Below are positions 41,578 to 50,749 of a stretch of DNA of 64,000 nt, piece after piece. The stretch's first letter is position 1. Each line of letters opens with the position of its first letter. The notes under the pieces are model-generated. The model did no database searches, had not been told where the DNA came from, and worked only from the letters and a program-made list of their open reading frames with translations. This DNA comes from Maribacter algarum (ex Zhang et al. 2020) (GTDB lineage: Bacteria; Bacteroidota; Bacteroidia; Flavobacteriales; Flavobacteriaceae): positions 1,860,001 through 1,924,000 of the forward strand of contig NZ_VATY01000001.1 in NCBI RefSeq assembly GCF_005885635.1. Direction: 5' to 3'. The position numbers were made by a program, and so were the translations under genes.

Positions 41578-43962
41578 ATGGATACTATGTCTTTAAACAA
41601 CTACGAAAACATGCCTATTCAGCGTGTCATAAGTTTCAATAAATTTATGGAATATTATGATGAGTTGGCCAAAAGTGAAGACCCATTCATGGTTGCTAAG
41701 GCTAAACGTGTGCTTGACGCACAAGCGCCTTATCCTGAACTCCGAGATGGTTTTACAGATTTATCTTTGTTAGAAAAACGTAGGGAAGTTATAGACATCA
41801 TTTTAGAAGATACCTTTTCAGATATTTTAGGGAACAATGAAATAAAAGTGGCTGCTTTGCCATATGACAATTTTATTTTTCATTCTTCAAAAAGATTTGA
41901 GAAAATATTGGCTGATGCAGGTCCTGATTTTGAGCCCAAAATTCGAAATCAGGAGGATGAATTTAATTATATTATGGCGGCCGTCGTAGTATTGAATTTC
42001 TACTACGGATTCAAACTCGATTTTTCAAGACCTTATTTTTATGATATTCCTGATGTCAACGGTGTCATGCATCATTACCGAATCTTATACAATGCGGATT
42101 TCTTAGAACTACATCCTACAGATAAGGCAAAAGACTTAAAACAAGAAGATATTGATGAGCTTTTAGAGAACTATGACAACATTGAACTTTGGAAAGAAAA
42201 AATCCCTCCAGCAAGTTTCGTAGCTAAAGGTTTTGTGATATCGAATATGTTTGATGTTACGGCTGAACATTCCATCTCGGAAATTAAATCTGGGCTGATA
42301 TCAAATGAAAAAGAGAATGGAGATGAGTCGTTTATGGAATTCATGCAAGAAACCTTCCGTTCATTTTTCAGATTGAAGGATATAAAAGTAGGTTTTGTTG
42401 CATATGATACCAAACAAGACCAATTTCAATGTGTACACGGTGCTGGAATGGAAAGTGTTATTCTTGGAGATGAGGAGTATGTTTCGTGTGGAGAAGCCCT
42501 CTGTCCTGGATCATATAAAGCACTAATGCAGGATAACGATTTCTTTGCTGTTACTGATGTTAACAAATATTATGAGCTTTCGGGAGGCATTGCTCCTTAC
42601 AAAAACCTTAAAGAAGCAGGCTATCAGAGTGCAATTTTTGCTCCTATAGCCGACAATGGTAATTTACTTGGGGTTCTAGAAATAAGCTCTCCAAATAAAA
42701 ATGAGCTAAATAGTGTAGTGGCCACCAAGCTTGAGGATATTATGCCGTTTATTGTCACTGCAGTACTTCGGTCGAAAACAGAAGAGGAAAATTTAATAGA
42801 TGCTATCATACAGCATGAGTGCACTTCGGTTCACGAATCAGTCTATTGGAGGTTTCAGGAAGAAGCAAAAAACTTCATCAAAGATGGGCTGCATGGTGAG
42901 CAACCTTCCTTCAAGGAAATTGTTTTTGAGAATGTGAGTCCGCTATACGGGCAAATTGATATTAAGGACTCGTCCATGGCTAGAAATAAGGCTATTCAAC
43001 GAGATTTAATGATTCAATTATCCGATGTAAATAGGGTGTTGACCGAGGCTTGGCAAAAAACAAAACTGCCCATTTATGAAGAACTTATTTTTAGGGTGAA
43101 TAATCATATTGATGATGTAAAAGACGTGCTGCATACGAACAGCGAGCAGGCAATTTTTAACTTTATCATGGATGAGGTAAACCCTGTTTTTGAGCATTTG
43201 AAAAAAGAGGATGTCGAGCTTGAAAAATTGGTTAGTGGTTACGAAGCTCGAATTGACGAAAATACACATTCCTATTACGACCATCGTAAAAATTACGATA
43301 CGAGCGTAATGAAAATAAATAAAAAGCTAGCTTCTTTAATTGACAAGAAGCAGGAAGATGCCCAAGAGATGTTTCCACATTATTTTGAGCGTTATAAAAC
43401 TGACGGCATAGAGCATAATATGTATATTGGCGATTCGATTGCGGGTAACCGAAACTTTGACCCATTATACTTGAATAATCTTCGTTTGTGGCAAATGCAG
43501 GTAATGTGTGATATGGAAAATAAACACTACAGTTTGAAGCCTGAACTTCCGGTGCCTTTAGATGTTGCTTCTTTGATTTTGGTTTACAATACGTCCTTAT
43601 CAATTCGTTTTCGGATGGATGAAAAACGCTTTGATGTAGACGGAACCTACAATGCTCGCTATGAAATTATTAAAAAACGCATTGATAAATCTTTTGTAAA
43701 AGGCACCGACGAACGTCTTACCCAAACCGGAAAGATGGTTATTGTGTATTCTCAGAAAAGTGATGAGTTGGAGTATTTACGTTACATCAAATTCCTGAAG
43801 TCAAAAGGATATTTCACAGGTAAAGTGGAAATTGTGGAATTAGAGGGACTTCAGGGTGTAGCAGGGCTGAAGGCTATCAGAGCGGATATCTTATATAGAA
43901 AAGATCAGGAGTCAGAAAAGACGTATACCTACGACGACCTTATGGAAGAATTAAAGGCATAG
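41578..43962 (+). CDS. Large GAF-domain protein of unknown function
   Basis: 794 residues, soluble, no signal peptide or membrane segment. A GAF fold is visible at about 250-400 (FFRLKDIKVGFVAYDTKQ ... SAIFAPIADNGNLLGVLEIS). It is followed by a long, mainly helical region and a final alpha/beta part (LTQTGKMVIVYSQKSDELEY ... YIKFLKSKGYFTGKVEIVEL). The N-terminal 240 residues are unlike any domain I know. There is no kinase, cyclase or DNA-binding output domain, so it may sense a ligand and act by protein contact. It is convergent with the HD-Pycsar fusion gene, with only 10 nt between stops. An alternative start is the ATG at 41587. Confidence 0.75.
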   Translation: MDTMSLNNYENMPIQRVISFNKFMEYYDELAKSEDPFMVAKAKRVLDAQAPYPELRDGFTDLSLLEKRREVIDIILEDTFSDILGNNEIKVAALPYDNFIFHSSKRFEKILADAGPDFEPKIRNQEDEFNYIMAAVVVLNFYYGFKLDFSRPYFYDIPDVNGVMHHYRILYNADFLELHPTDKAKDLKQEDIDELLENYDNIELWKEKIPPASFVAKGFVISNMFDVTAEHSISEIKSGLISNEKENGDESFMEFMQETFRSFFRLKDIKVGFVAYDTKQDQFQCVHGAGMESVILGDEEYVSCGEALCPGSYKALMQDNDFFAVTDVNKYYELSGGIAPYKNLKEAGYQSAIFAPIADNGNLLGVLEISSPNKNELNSVVATKLEDIMPFIVTAVLRSKTEEENLIDAIIQHECTSVHESVYWRFQEEAKNFIKDGLHGEQPSFKEIVFENVSPLYGQIDIKDSSMARNKAIQRDLMIQLSDVNRVLTEAWQKTKLPIYEELIFRVNNHIDDVKDVLHTNSEQAIFNFIMDEVNPVFEHLKKEDVELEKLVSGYEARIDENTHSYYDHRKNYDTSVMKINKKLASLIDKKQEDAQEMFPHYFERYKTDGIEHNMYIGDSIAGNRNFDPLYLNNLRLWQMQVMCDMENKHYSLKPELPVPLDVASLILVYNTSLSIRFRMDEKRFDVDGTYNARYEIIKKRIDKSFVKGTDERLTQTGKMVIVYSQKSDELEYLRYIKFLKSKGYFTGKVEIVELEGLQGVAGLKAIRADILYRKDQESEKTYTYDDLMEELKA

Positions 43963-43972
43963 GCCACTTTTT

Positions 43973-45163
43973 TCAAGCAATTCTATCAGGGCCAAAAAAC
44001 TTAAAGGCTATTGCAAAAGCTAAAACAGATATTACAATACCTACCATAAAAATGGTGTAGGTCCAACGAAGGATTTTATATTTTCTGTTCAAAACTAGCC
44101 CCAAGAAATAAAGGTCTTTGGTCAAGCTCGTGTATATATATTCCTTGTCTTTTACCAGTTCCTTAATAGCCCATTCGTAATCGGGTAAATTCATCTTGTG
44201 AAAGTTTCCGAAGAATAAAAGGTTTACTTTTTTGTTCTTGACATCCTCTTTGGTGAACTGTCCGCTTGTGACATTAGGTCGTGTGGCCAAAACAGCCAAA
44301 ATCATCGAAACAACGCTGAATACTACAAAAATTACTGTTGGATAAATCAAATAAGTGTTTGAGGGATTGTCAAGTTTGGTAATCAAATTCGATAATACCA
44401 AAGAAATAATAATCGCATTTACTGAAAGTAAAATGTTGGCTTTGGTATCCGCAATATCACTAAGTGTCAAATGATTTTTGAGCGTTACCCTAAACAAAGT
44501 CTGTATCCCCCTATCTGGACTTTCGGTCTTGTACTTCGCCTTAATCGCTTCTTTTTTAGCGATTTGCTTTTCAGTCTTTTTCTCCTTGACCAGCTTTTTT
44601 AAATTTTTGTTTTTTCCTGCCTGCCAGTTCTCTTTGGCATAGTCTGTATAGAATTGATGCTCCTTTTTGAACATTTCTAGATTGGCGTCGCACCATTCTT
44701 TTGTGGTGTACTCGGCAATACCGAGTAAAGAGAGCTCTTCGCGCAAATAGTCTGAAGTTTCCCAATAACTTTTTTGACCGAAATGTGACGAATCAGCATC
44801 TCGGATAATCATTTCAGAAAGATTTTTTGGTTCATAATAGCGTTTCGTTGCTCGTATGCCTTCCATTACTTTTTGAATCTTCAAGTCACTATAGCCTTCA
44901 GCAATAAAAAAGTCTTTGGCAAGGATACAGCTACTTTCTTCATGGTCTACCGTTCCTTTTGTATACCCTATATCATGCATCCAGGCAGTGAGTAAAAGAA
45001 TCTCATTTTCTTCTTCGGAAAGATTATGCGCGTCCAACAATTCTTTAGTACTTTTAACAACACGCTCAGTATGCTTTAGATTGTGATATAAATGTTTTGG
45101 ATTTAGCGTGTTCGTCAATAAATCTGTGGCAAAAACTTTAGTTTTCTCTAGTATATCCGACAT
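43973..45163 (-). CDS. HD-phosphohydrolase fused to a Pycsar-effector-type membrane domain
   Basis: 396 residues in two parts. Residues 1-150 form an HD domain with the metal ligands visible as LYHNLKHTERV (His27/His31), AWMHDIGYTKG (His63-Asp64) and RDADSSHFG (Asp122). Residues 215-396 contain the module named Pycsar effector/DUF5706 in databases: ADTKANILLSVNAIIISLVL, with membrane helices at about 243-263, 271-293 and 366-389. A Lys-rich coiled linker joins them. HD domains hydrolyse phosphate esters, often nucleotides; the membrane module acts as a cyclic-nucleotide-triggered effector in the Pycsar defence system. No pyrimidine cyclase gene is adjacent, so it may be a housekeeping signalling protein. 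Confidence 0.85.
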   Translation of the reverse strand: MSDILEKTKVFATDLLTNTLNPKHLYHNLKHTERVVKSTKELLDAHNLSEEENEILLLTAWMHDIGYTKGTVDHEESSCILAKDFFIAEGYSDLKIQKVMEGIRATKRYYEPKNLSEMIIRDADSSHFGQKSYWETSDYLREELSLLGIAEYTTKEWCDANLEMFKKEHQFYTDYAKENWQAGKNKNLKKLVKEKKTEKQIAKKEAIKAKYKTESPDRGIQTLFRVTLKNHLTLSDIADTKANILLSVNAIIISLVLSNLITKLDNPSNTYLIYPTVIFVVFSVVSMILAVLATRPNVTSGQFTKEDVKNKKVNLLFFGNFHKMNLPDYEWAIKELVKDKEYIYTSLTKDLYFLGLVLNRKYKILRWTYTIFMVGIVISVLAFAIAFKFFGPDRIA

Positions 45164-45223
45164 ATGGCATGTGTTAGAATCTCCCCCACCAAATTACAAA
45201 ATTCTAGACTTTAGAACAGTTAT

Positions 45224-48200
45224 ATGAAGAAGTATTCATTTGTCGTATTGTATTGCCTTTTACTTACGAGTTGTGCTACGCAAAAGACAAAGTACGCGCA
45301 AGGGTTTTCAGATAAGGATATCCCCATTACTAAAGAGATTTCCCATACGGTATATCTTATTGGTGATGCAGGGCTATCTAAGGAGAATAGACCCAATTCG
45401 GCTTTGAAATTATTCAAAAGTAAATTGAACAGGGCTGATGAGAATAGTACAGCTATTTTCTTGGGAGACAATATCTATCCTGCAGGATTGCCTAATAAAA
45501 AAGATGTTCCTATAGAATATGAATTGGCTAAAAGCTATCTGGATGCACAGTTGGAGACACTAGAAAATTTTGAAGGTAGACCATTGTTTATTCCTGGAAA
45601 TCATGATTGGTATAGTGACGGGTTAAAAGGATTGAACCGTCAAGAAAAGTATGTCAAGAAAAAACTAAAGCAAAAGAATCCGTTTTTACCTGAAAATGGG
45701 TGCCCAATTACACAAGTGAAGGTAAATGATAAACTCGCCATTATTATAATAGATACGGAGTGGTATTTGACCAATTGGAACAAACACCCAACCATGAACG
45801 ATAATTGTGAAATTAAAAGCCGTGCTAAGTTTTGGGAAGAAGTAGAAGGGGCAATCAAAAAGAATAGGGATAAAACTACCTTGATTGCTTTGCATCATCC
45901 GATGTTTACCTATGGACCTCATGGAGGCCAATTTTCGCTAAAACAACAGCTATTTCAAGGAAGTAGTAAGTTTCCATTACCTGTTATCGGAACGCTAATA
46001 AATGTCCTTAGAAAAACATCTGGAGCTTCTCCAGCTGACGTTCAAAACAAGCGCTATACCGAGTTTAAAAACCGAATGGTGACTTTGGCCCAGTATTCTG
46101 AAAAGGTAATTTTCGTTTCAGGTCATGAACATACGTTGCAGTATATAAAAGAGAATAATATTCCTCAAATTGTAAGTGGGGCAGGGGCGAAAAAGGGAGT
46201 CGCTCGCGTAATGAATGGTGGTCAATTTGCCTCCGGTAAAATGGGCTATGCGACTTTGGAAGTCTATGAGGATGGTTCTTCTCAAGTTCGTTATTTTGGA
46301 GTCAACGAGATTGAAAAGGAAGAATCTCTGTTCTCTACCCAAGTACTGAGTCCTGACAGAACAACATATGATAGTGATTATACAGAAACATATCCTTCAG
46401 AGGCAGCTGCCTCAATTTATACTGAGGAAGAACTCGATAAGACAGGTTTCTTTAAAACGATTTGGGGTGAGCGGTATCGCAAATACTATGGTACCAAGGT
46501 TACCGCGCCAACCGTAAATCTAGATACGCTTTTCGGGGGATTAAAACCTGTTCGAAAGGGTGGTGGGCATCAATCAAAATCATTACGACTGCGCCATGAG
46601 AATGGGAAGGAATATGTAATGCGTGCCTTGCGAAAGGTTTCGGAGTTGTATTTACAATCCATGGTTTTTCAGCAGCAATATGTGATGGATGATTTGCAGG
46701 ATACTTTTCTGCAAGAATTTCTACAGGATTTTTATACAGGTTCACACCCCTATGCACCATTCACGATTGGCCCACTTTCTGATGCGATTGGAATTTACCA
46801 TACCAATCCCGTATTGTACTATATTCCTAAACAGGATGCCTTAGAGGAGTTCAATGATAGTTTTGGAGATGAACTCTATATGATAGAAGAACATGCCGGT
46901 GATGGGCACGGTGACTTAGCCAGTTACGGTTTTTCAGATAAACTCATCAGTACAGATGAAATGCTTGAGAATCTTCGTGATGATGAAAAATATGACGTAG
47001 ATGCAGAAATGTATGCCAGGGCAAGACTTTTCGATATGGTGCTGGGGGATTGGGATCGTCACGTGGACCAATGGCGTTGGGCTGAATTCAAGAAAAAAGG
47101 AAAAAAGAAGAAAATATATAAACCGGTACCCCGTGACCGTGACCAGGCTTATTCCATTATGGGTGATGGTTTGTTCATGGGATTAGCCACTAGACTAATT
47201 CCTGCCTTGCGCCTTATGGAAGGCTTTAAAGAAGAAATAAGAAGTGTAAGAGGCTTTAATTCTTCGCCAAAAACCTATGTACTTGATTTGGCCTTACTAA
47301 ATGAAACGACTAGAGAAACTTGGTTGGCTGAGGCCAGATACATTCGAGAGAACCTTACGGAAGAGGTGATTGATAAAGCATTTCTTTCTTTCCCAGAAGA
47401 AGTACGAGATGAAACGGTTACGGAGATCAAAAGAGTATTGATTAAGCGAATTTCTGCAATAGAAGAAACTGCAGGGGAGTACTATCGTATTTTAAACAAA
47501 TATGCCGTGATCACCGGAACTGATAAAGATGACTGGTTCGAAATAGAGTATTTGAACCGCGATGAAGTTGAGGTAAGCGCCTATAGAATTATCGATGGCG
47601 AAAAGAAAAAGCGATTTTTTAATAAGAAATTTGACAAGAGTTTCACTAAAGAAATCTGGGTATATGGATTGGATGACGAAGATCGCTTTGAAGTCAAAGG
47701 CAATTACAAGAGCAGAATTAAAGTACGTCTAATAGGGGGTCAGAATAATGATAGATATGATGTTGGAGAAGGTGGTGGCACCGTTATTTATGATTACCAA
47801 TCCAAAAAGAACCGTTTTAAAGATGTTTCCAAGGCAAGGGTGAAATTAACGGATAACTATGCTGTAAATACCTATCAGCCCCTTAAGATGAGGGCTTCTC
47901 AAAATCAACTTTTACCACTTATTGGGTTCAATCCTGATGATGGTCTTAAAATTGGAATTACCGAAACCTATACCTATAACGGTTTCCGTCAAAACCCCTT
48001 TACACAACAACATCATATCAACGCGGCTTTTTATTTTGCTACAAGTGGATTCGAGTTAGGCTACCGGGGAGAGTTTGCAAATGCCTTTGGGAAAGCGAAT
48101 TTCGAACTGGACACCCGATTCACAAGTCCCAATTTTGCCATAAACTTTTTTGGCTTTGGAAACGATACCGAAAACTTAGATGATGAACTGGAGCTGGATT

Positions 48201-48937
48201 ATAATAGAGTTAAATACAGCACGATAAGATTGGCACCTTCCCTAGTTTGGCGCGGACAATTAGGGAGCAAAATACGAATGGGAATATCTTATGAGTCCAT
48301 TGAAGTTGAAGAAACTGAAAATCGATTTATAAACACTTTTTATCAGGAGAATAATACGGAAACCCAGAAGAGTTTTGTTGGTTTGGATGGAGAGTATAGC
48401 TTTGAGAATACTGATAACGCAGCTTTTCCAACATTAGGTATGGCAACTTCATTACAAGTTGGGTATAAAATGGAAACTACAGATGGAAGTAGTAGTTTCG
48501 GATATATTATTCCTGGCTTATCTTTAGATTACAAATTAATACCCAATGGTAACTTGGTTCTTGCAACCAAATGGAAAGCACATTTTATACTGGGTGACGA
48601 CTATGAATTCTACCAAGCGGCAAGTATAGGTGGAACGGATGGATTAAGAGGATTCAGAAATCAACGCTTCACAGGGAAAAATGCCTATTATCAAAACACA
48701 GATTTGCGCTTAAGCCTTGGGCAAAGAAGAACGGGAATTTTGCCAACAACGGTCGGAATTTATAGTGGTTTTGACTATGGTAGGGTTTGGCAGCCTAATG
48801 AAGATTCTGACAAATGGCATACCTCGTATGGTGGAGGGTTTTTTATCAATGCTGCCGATATAATGTCGCTACGTGCAGCAATTTTCAATAGTTCAGACGG
48901 ACTTCGCTTTTCTTTCGGACTAGGTTTTGGGTTTTAA
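45224..48937 (+). CDS. Surface lipoprotein fusing a phosphoesterase, a kinase-like region and an outer-membrane barrel
   Basis: 1237 residues. A signal peptide with lipobox LTSC (Cys17) is followed by a calcineurin-like phosphoesterase (about 40-360: LIGDAGLSKENR, LGDNIYPAG, IPGNHDWY, LHHPMFTYGPHGG, SGHEHTLQY). A middle region (about 430-780) contains KEYVMRALRK and then GDWDRHVDQWRW with VPRDRDQAYS, a layout recalling the catalytic and metal loops of atypical kinases (HipA/Fam20/PI4K-like). The last 330 residues (from about 905) are beta-strands of a BamA/TamA-type surface-antigen barrel. They include GTDGLRGFRNQRFTG and a C-terminal aromatic residue (GFGF). It is probably inserted in the outer membrane with its enzyme domains in the periplasm or at the surface. 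Confidence 0.82.
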   Translation: MKKYSFVVLYCLLLTSCATQKTKYAQGFSDKDIPITKEISHTVYLIGDAGLSKENRPNSALKLFKSKLNRADENSTAIFLGDNIYPAGLPNKKDVPIEYELAKSYLDAQLETLENFEGRPLFIPGNHDWYSDGLKGLNRQEKYVKKKLKQKNPFLPENGCPITQVKVNDKLAIIIIDTEWYLTNWNKHPTMNDNCEIKSRAKFWEEVEGAIKKNRDKTTLIALHHPMFTYGPHGGQFSLKQQLFQGSSKFPLPVIGTLINVLRKTSGASPADVQNKRYTEFKNRMVTLAQYSEKVIFVSGHEHTLQYIKENNIPQIVSGAGAKKGVARVMNGGQFASGKMGYATLEVYEDGSSQVRYFGVNEIEKEESLFSTQVLSPDRTTYDSDYTETYPSEAAASIYTEEELDKTGFFKTIWGERYRKYYGTKVTAPTVNLDTLFGGLKPVRKGGGHQSKSLRLRHENGKEYVMRALRKVSELYLQSMVFQQQYVMDDLQDTFLQEFLQDFYTGSHPYAPFTIGPLSDAIGIYHTNPVLYYIPKQDALEEFNDSFGDELYMIEEHAGDGHGDLASYGFSDKLISTDEMLENLRDDEKYDVDAEMYARARLFDMVLGDWDRHVDQWRWAEFKKKGKKKKIYKPVPRDRDQAYSIMGDGLFMGLATRLIPALRLMEGFKEEIRSVRGFNSSPKTYVLDLALLNETTRETWLAEARYIRENLTEEVIDKAFLSFPEEVRDETVTEIKRVLIKRISAIEETAGEYYRILNKYAVITGTDKDDWFEIEYLNRDEVEVSAYRIIDGEKKKRFFNKKFDKSFTKEIWVYGLDDEDRFEVKGNYKSRIKVRLIGGQNNDRYDVGEGGGTVIYDYQSKKNRFKDVSKARVKLTDNYAVNTYQPLKMRASQNQLLPLIGFNPDDGLKIGITETYTYNGFRQNPFTQQHHINAAFYFATSGFELGYRGEFANAFGKANFELDTRFTSPNFAINFFGFGNDTENLDDELELDYNRVKYSTIRLAPSLVWRGQLGSKIRMGISYESIEVEETENRFINTFYQENNTETQKSFVGLDGEYSFENTDNAAFPTLGMATSLQVGYKMETTDGSSSFGYIIPGLSLDYKLIPNGNLVLATKWKAHFILGDDYEFYQAASIGGTDGLRGFRNQRFTGKNAYYQNTDLRLSLGQRRTGILPTTVGIYSGFDYGRVWQPNEDSDKWHTSYGGGFFINAADIMSLRAAIFNSSDGLRFSFGLGFGF

Positions 48938-48961
48938 TAAAAGTGAAGGAAAATATTATTT

Positions 48962-48990
48962 GCTCCTTCCCCAAAAAGTGGAAGGAGCTT
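48962..48990. terminator. Hairpin between convergent genes
   Basis: GCTCCTTCC / GGAAGGAGC, a perfect 9-bp stem with a 9-nt loop, 24 nt after the barrel-fusion gene and 8 nt before the end of the opposing gene. The flanking T-runs are short, so it may be a weak bidirectional terminator. Confidence 0.6.
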
Positions 48991-48997
48991 TAAAAAA

Positions 48998-49852
48998 TTA
49001 GTTTAATGTATACGAATACAAATTACCGCCAGTACCATTTCTCTGTTCATCGGAAAGTAAAAGATTTTGGTTATCTGAGAAACAGACAGACTCCAATTGT
49101 GTTCGAATGCCTAAGTCAATTTCTTTAATATCCCCTTTGGCTAATTCATCCATAGAAAAATTAGTTATAATCCATAACTTTCCATAGCTTAAAAGAACAA
49201 TCTTCTTTCCGTCAGGGGATATATCTGCAGAAGTAACTTGACAAATATTCCAATCTGTACACAGGGGAATTTTGTCCACCAATTCCGCCTCATAAGTACC
49301 TTTTTTGTCGGGTACGCGATAAACGAAAGTTTCCCCTGTAAACGGGTTGGCTCGATTCTTCGTGAAAATATAGAGATATCCGTTACTATGAAAAAAAGCC
49401 TCCGCGTCATAAAACAGTTCGCCTCTTCTTGGTGGAAACTCTTGTTGTTCAGGATAGCTGAATCTGATTTTTTTAGCGGGAATCTTTTTCCCTTTCTCGA
49501 TTTCAGGATTGGGTGCCTTGTAAATAACTAGGTTTTTTCTATCGTTTTGATTATTACCAAAATCTCCAATGTAAAGATTACCATCTTTGTCTTTACTCAA
49601 GTCCTCCCAGTCATTATTTTTCTCTTTTTTAACATCTAGCTGATGAATGATGTTCCCCTTGAAATCAGTTTTATAAATGTCGTCACTATTGCCATTATCT
49701 TCTATAAACCAAGCTGTTGAATCAACATATGAAACTATACCAGAATTTTCTTTTAGTTTTTGCGGGAGCTTTTCAATGAGTTTGAGTTGCCCGTGATTGG
49801 CACAGCTCTGGAGCAAGAAAACCAGTACTAAAATGGAATAGGGTCGATTCAT
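48998..49852 (-). CDS. Beta-propeller-like lipoprotein
   Basis: 284 residues with a signal peptide and lipobox LQSC (Cys17). The mature part shows repeated short beta-blades with Gly-Asp turns: DSTAWFIEDNGNSDDIYKTD, DWEDLSKDKDGNLYIGDFGNN, YLYIFTKNRANP, ADISPDGKKIVLLSY and LESVCFSDNQNLLLSDE. These resemble SdiA-regulated/NHL-type propellers. It is probably surface or periplasmic and ligand-binding; no catalytic motif is seen. It is the last gene of the five-gene leftward operon, 1 nt after the GyrI-like gene. Confidence 0.72.
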   Translation of the reverse strand: MNRPYSILVLVFLLQSCANHGQLKLIEKLPQKLKENSGIVSYVDSTAWFIEDNGNSDDIYKTDFKGNIIHQLDVKKEKNNDWEDLSKDKDGNLYIGDFGNNQNDRKNLVIYKAPNPEIEKGKKIPAKKIRFSYPEQQEFPPRRGELFYDAEAFFHSNGYLYIFTKNRANPFTGETFVYRVPDKKGTYEAELVDKIPLCTDWNICQVTSADISPDGKKIVLLSYGKLWIITNFSMDELAKGDIKEIDLGIRTQLESVCFSDNQNLLLSDEQRNGTGGNLYSYTLN

Positions 49853-49853
49853 T

Positions 49854-50747
49854 TTATTCTTTCAAAGGCATGAAAACTTCAGCCTTCCAATTTAATTCAT
49901 CGCCGCCCATATTAGGGTTGCTGTAAAAAACTTCAATGGGTTTTTGCTCAATAGTCATATCATTCTTTTTTGCAAAATCAACCATAGCATACCAAGCACG
50001 ATCTGAAATGATATAATTTCCATTAAATACACTTTTAATGGCCTTTTGATTCTTAACCTGTTGGAACTGAACACCATTGATTTGTGGTAGGGTATCTGAT
50101 TTTATAATAGGATAACAAAAATTAAAAACAATACTATCTGTTTGCATATTCCAATCTTCAATTTGGATAAAAGGAGGGCCATCAAGAGCGATATTATTTT
50201 TAGCCAAGACACTATTCAAAATAGGATAATTTTCCATCATTTTGAGCGCTTTTTCCTTTTGAGTACTTTTTAAAGAGATATAGGCGCAATATTTTGAAGG
50301 TATTTCGTCTACACCAGTTATCGTTACTTTAAAACTCTCAGTATGTTCCTTTAGCGTTTCCATAAGGTCTTTTACCGTATTCTTTGTACGCTTTTCAAAA
50401 TCAGTTTCAGAAAAGGGAATAGTTATTTTATTTGGAAGACTATTTTCAACATCCGTAACGAGAACTTTTACCCGTGAAGTAGAATCGTTTAGGGGTTTTA
50501 CATTCCATTCATATGTGTGAACGGAATCGTTGAATCGAAGCTGATGCGAAAAGTGCCGCAAATCAGTTTGATTTAACAGTTTGCTATCGACCAATCCATT
50601 TGCCCATAACTTTATTGCTTGATTTACCGTACCCGGTATAGCCCTTGTTTTAAAAGTAACTTGGTAATCATTTGGTTTGAGAAAGAGATACCAAATTAAG
50701 GTTCCCAATAGAAGTATCAGTAAACCCCAAGCCAATTTCTTTCGCAT
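49854..50747 (-). CDS. Membrane-anchored SRPBCC/GyrI-like ligand-binding protein
   Basis: 297 residues: an N-terminal membrane anchor (KLAWGLLILLLGTLIWYLFL), a first domain resembling a polyketide-cyclase/SRPBCC fold (about 30-125, VTFKTRAIPGTVNQAIKLW), and a second domain. The second matches the AraC effector-binding/GyrI-like fold (about 145-297, with VFNGNYIISDRAWYAMVDFA and EVFYSNPNMGGDELNWKAEV). Both folds bind small hydrophobic ligands. No enzymatic residues are evident. It sits between the haloperoxidase-type enzyme (2 nt) and the propeller lipoprotein (1 nt). Confidence 0.75.
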   Translation of the reverse strand: MRKKLAWGLLILLLGTLIWYLFLKPNDYQVTFKTRAIPGTVNQAIKLWANGLVDSKLLNQTDLRHFSHQLRFNDSVHTYEWNVKPLNDSTSRVKVLVTDVENSLPNKITIPFSETDFEKRTKNTVKDLMETLKEHTESFKVTITGVDEIPSKYCAYISLKSTQKEKALKMMENYPILNSVLAKNNIALDGPPFIQIEDWNMQTDSIVFNFCYPIIKSDTLPQINGVQFQQVKNQKAIKSVFNGNYIISDRAWYAMVDFAKKNDMTIEQKPIEVFYSNPNMGGDELNWKAEVFMPLKE

Positions 50748-50749
50748 GC

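Noticed and set aside
43973-45163. Complete Pycsar phage-defence operon
   Set aside because: Only an effector-type membrane module is present; there is no adjacent nucleotide cyclase gene, and neighbours look like core genome.
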